Below, in pieces: positions 30,934 to 32,348 of a stretch of DNA of 32,348 nt. The stretch is from Thermoplasmata archaeon. GTDB taxonomy: Archaea; Thermoplasmatota; Thermoplasmata; Lutacidiplasmatales; UBA184. The position numbers and the translations under genes were made by a program. The notes beneath the pieces were generated by a model. That model did no database searches. It was not told the DNA's origin and saw only the letters and a list, made by a program, of their open reading frames with translations. How positions within the stretch are numbered: the first letter of the stretch is position 1; each line of letters opens with the position of its first letter. The stretch is taken from NCBI GenBank assembly GCA_021790425.1, contig JAJYEA010000021.1, forward strand, positions 1 through 32,348, read 5' to 3'.

Positions 30934-31950
30934 ATGCCTCTTCTGACGCGCGAGGAGTACTCGAACCTCCTGAAACAACTAGAGACGTACGACGATATTC
31001 ACCGGCTCCACGAATCCACGGGGTTGAGCCGGGACCTTCTCCTCGTGATCTACACCCACCGCGTGACGCGCGATGCGACCCGACGGTACTACACGGTGCT
31101 GAACCACGTCCGGGAGATGGTCTCGGAGTGGCACCACGGGCGGAGCTACACGGAGATCGCCCGGAAGTGGCGGTTCCCTCCCGTGCTCATCGCCCAGATG
31201 ATCGAGAAGCAGAAGCAGACGCCCCGAGGGGTCTTCTGGGACGGGTTCCGCCGCCCGGAGGAGATCCGCGACGCCCGCATCCGTGCCGAGGTGCAGGAGG
31301 CCGTGGCGGCCGACTGGATCTACTCTCCCCGCGGCGGGGAGATCCAACGGGAGCGCGGGGTGCTCGGAGAGAAGCGCCTGCACGACTGGCTCGAGAAGTA
31401 CGGGGTCCCGTACCGGACCGAGAAGGAGCTCCGGGGCCAGTACTCGAAGACCCCGGACGCCCTCCTGGGGCGTCCCATCGGATTGAACGGCCAGCGGATC
31501 AACTGGATCGAGTCCAAGGCCAACTTCGGAGACGATGTGGAAGTGGGCCGGAACCTGCGCAAGCAGCTGGAACCCTACGTCAACCTCTTCGGGGGCGGCG
31601 TGGTGGTCTACTGGTTCGGCTACGTGCGCGGAACCAAGAACTCGGACCAGATCCAAGTGATGGACGGGGAGGAGTTCGAAGCGATGGTCCCCACCGAGCC
31701 GCCGGAAGGGGAGAATGCTCCCCCGGCCGCCCCTTCCGCCCCCGCACCCGCGCCAGAATCGAGGGAGATCCCTCGCAGCGTGGCGAACATGCCGCCCCCT
31801 TCCCGCCGACGTGGGGGGGAGTGGAGGGAACGCCGCGAGCCTAGGCGCCCGGAGGGGGGGGAGCCGATGCGGCCGTCAGGACCTTCCGTATCTCCGACTC
31901 CGCCGCATCAGCGGCGACGGAAGCTTGCTGACCGGTCTGCATATTTCTGA
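30934..31950 (+). CDS. TPD-domain nuclease, archaeal homologue of CDIN1/C15orf41
   Basis: 338 residues. The N-terminal 100 residues look like two helix-turn-helix units. The nuclease domain follows with G145-E146, the signature TPD (173-175), the ESK motif (193-195) in INWIESKANFGDD, and LFGGGVVVYWFGYV. These blocks closely resemble the human CDAN1-interacting nuclease (TPD, HWIESKASFGDE, GLVIYWYGF), a PD-(D/E)xK-type protein mutated in congenital dyserythropoietic anaemia type I. The substrate in archaea is unknown. Residues from about 252 on are Pro/Ala/Arg-rich and probably disordered. The last 36 codons overlap the 3' end of hisS on the other strand. Confidence 0.88.
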   Translation: MPLLTREEYSNLLKQLETYDDIHRLHESTGLSRDLLLVIYTHRVTRDATRRYYTVLNHVREMVSEWHHGRSYTEIARKWRFPPVLIAQMIEKQKQTPRGVFWDGFRRPEEIRDARIRAEVQEAVAADWIYSPRGGEIQRERGVLGEKRLHDWLEKYGVPYRTEKELRGQYSKTPDALLGRPIGLNGQRINWIESKANFGDDVEVGRNLRKQLEPYVNLFGGGVVVYWFGYVRGTKNSDQIQVMDGEEFEAMVPTEPPEGENAPPAAPSAPAPAPESREIPRSVANMPPPSRRRGGEWRERREPRRPEGGEPMRPSGPSVSPTPPHQRRRKLADRSAYF

Positions 31951-32348
31951 CGACCACCTCGTTCCGGGCACGTTCCTCGGGAGCCAGCAGCACGAGCGTC
32001 CTCGCACCCCGCCGGGCCGCCTCTTTCATCTGGGCCGACAGGCTCCGTCCCATGATGTCGCGCTCGACGCTCAGTCCCGAGGCCCGCAGACGTCCGACCC
32101 ACGCGATGGACTCCGACCTCAGGCCGTCGCCGGCCACCGCGACGTAGACGTCGGGCACGGGGCTCCGGGTGGGCCAGAGCTTGGATTCCCGCAGGAGCAT
32201 CTCCAGGGTCTGGTCGCCGATGGCGACCCCGCAGGCGGGGAGGGAAGGTCCCCCGAAGAGCTCGACGAGCCGGTCGTAACGTCCCCCGCCGAAGAGGGAG
32301 CGCATCGTCTGGCCGCTGTCGAAGCACTCGAAGACCGTCGAGGTGTAG
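31841..32348 (-). CDS. hisS: Histidyl-tRNA synthetase (C-terminal part, cut by window edge)
   Basis: About 169 codons reach the right edge with the frame open. The catalytic-domain end is clear: YTSTVFECFDSG then MRSLFGGGRYDRLVELFGG, the class II HisRS histidine-binding region, and CGVAIGDQTLEMLL. The anticodon-binding domain follows (PDVYVAVAGDG, LRASGLSVERDIMGRSLSAQMKEAARRGAR, VVVRNMQTGQQ). It charges tRNA-His with histidine. An ATG at 32305 is internal and not the true start. The C-terminus ends in AAPPPPGA-like residues and overlaps the TPD nuclease gene by 110 bp. Confidence 0.93.
   Translation of the reverse strand, partial: YTSTVFECFDSGQTMRSLFGGGRYDRLVELFGGPSLPACGVAIGDQTLEMLLRESKLWPTRSPVPDVYVAVAGDGLRSESIAWVGRLRASGLSVERDIMGRSLSAQMKEAARRGARTLVLLAPEERARNEVVVRNMQTGQQASVAADAAESEIRKVLTAASAPPPPGA

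Noticed and set aside
1-32348. CRISPR array, insertion sequence or toxin-antitoxin system
   Set aside because: No regularly spaced direct repeats of CRISPR type, no transposase and no recognisable toxin-antitoxin pair were seen.

Overview
The window looks like a high-GC archaeon, most likely a mesophilic member of the Thermoplasmatota. Archaeal markers are a TFB-type transcription factor, an XerA-like recombinase, Trm112, a type II methionine aminopeptidase, 4-phosphopantoate--beta-alanine ligase (the archaeal CoA route), two bacterio-opsin-activator-type HTH regulators and an archaeal homologue of the human CDIN1/C15orf41 nuclease. Many genes have a TATA-like box 25-30 nt upstream of the start codon and little or no leader, which suggests widespread leaderless transcription. 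The phylum assignment is inference from gene content, not from a tree.

Layout. 1-1123 (minus): the N-terminal part of an Mre11/SbcD-type nuclease, a small membrane protein and Trm112. 1232-5924: a SAM methyltransferase, purF, a convergent M20 peptidase and a zinc alcohol dehydrogenase. 5999-7413: a secreted alpha/beta hydrolase and a CDGSH iron-sulfur protein. 7414-9617: a gene-poor stretch with a candidate 56-aa gene, a zinc-ribbon protein coupled to an HTH_10 regulator, and a cluster of palindromic CCGAAC/GTTCGG sites around the regulator's 5' side. 9618-21172: a surface-glycan locus. It has a GT4 on the minus strand, a GT2 behind its own promoter, then a tight plus-strand run of GT4, GT4, two tandem paralogous large membrane proteins (GT-C-like) and a third GT4. 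A convergent FkbM-type methyltransferase closes it.

21405-24694: tRNA-Ser(GGA), a free-methionine-sulfoxide-reductase-like GAF protein, an isovaleryl-CoA dehydrogenase/phosphopantoate ligase operon (minus) and a divergent DsrE-like protein. 24756-26988: a second HTH_10 regulator, a small two-helix membrane protein and XerA. 26982-29915 (minus): TFB, methionine aminopeptidase, a short Sua5/TsaC-type protein and ndk. 30037-32348: a GT2, the TPD/CDIN1-type nuclease and the 3' part of hisS.

The most coherent system is the glycosylation locus. Soluble GT4/GT2 enzymes and two GT-C-like membrane proteins with about 250-residue extracytoplasmic C-terminal domains could build and display a surface polysaccharide or protein-linked glycan. 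There is no CRISPR array, IS element or prophage. The regulators at 8582 and 24756, and the palindromes near the first, are the best regulatory leads.
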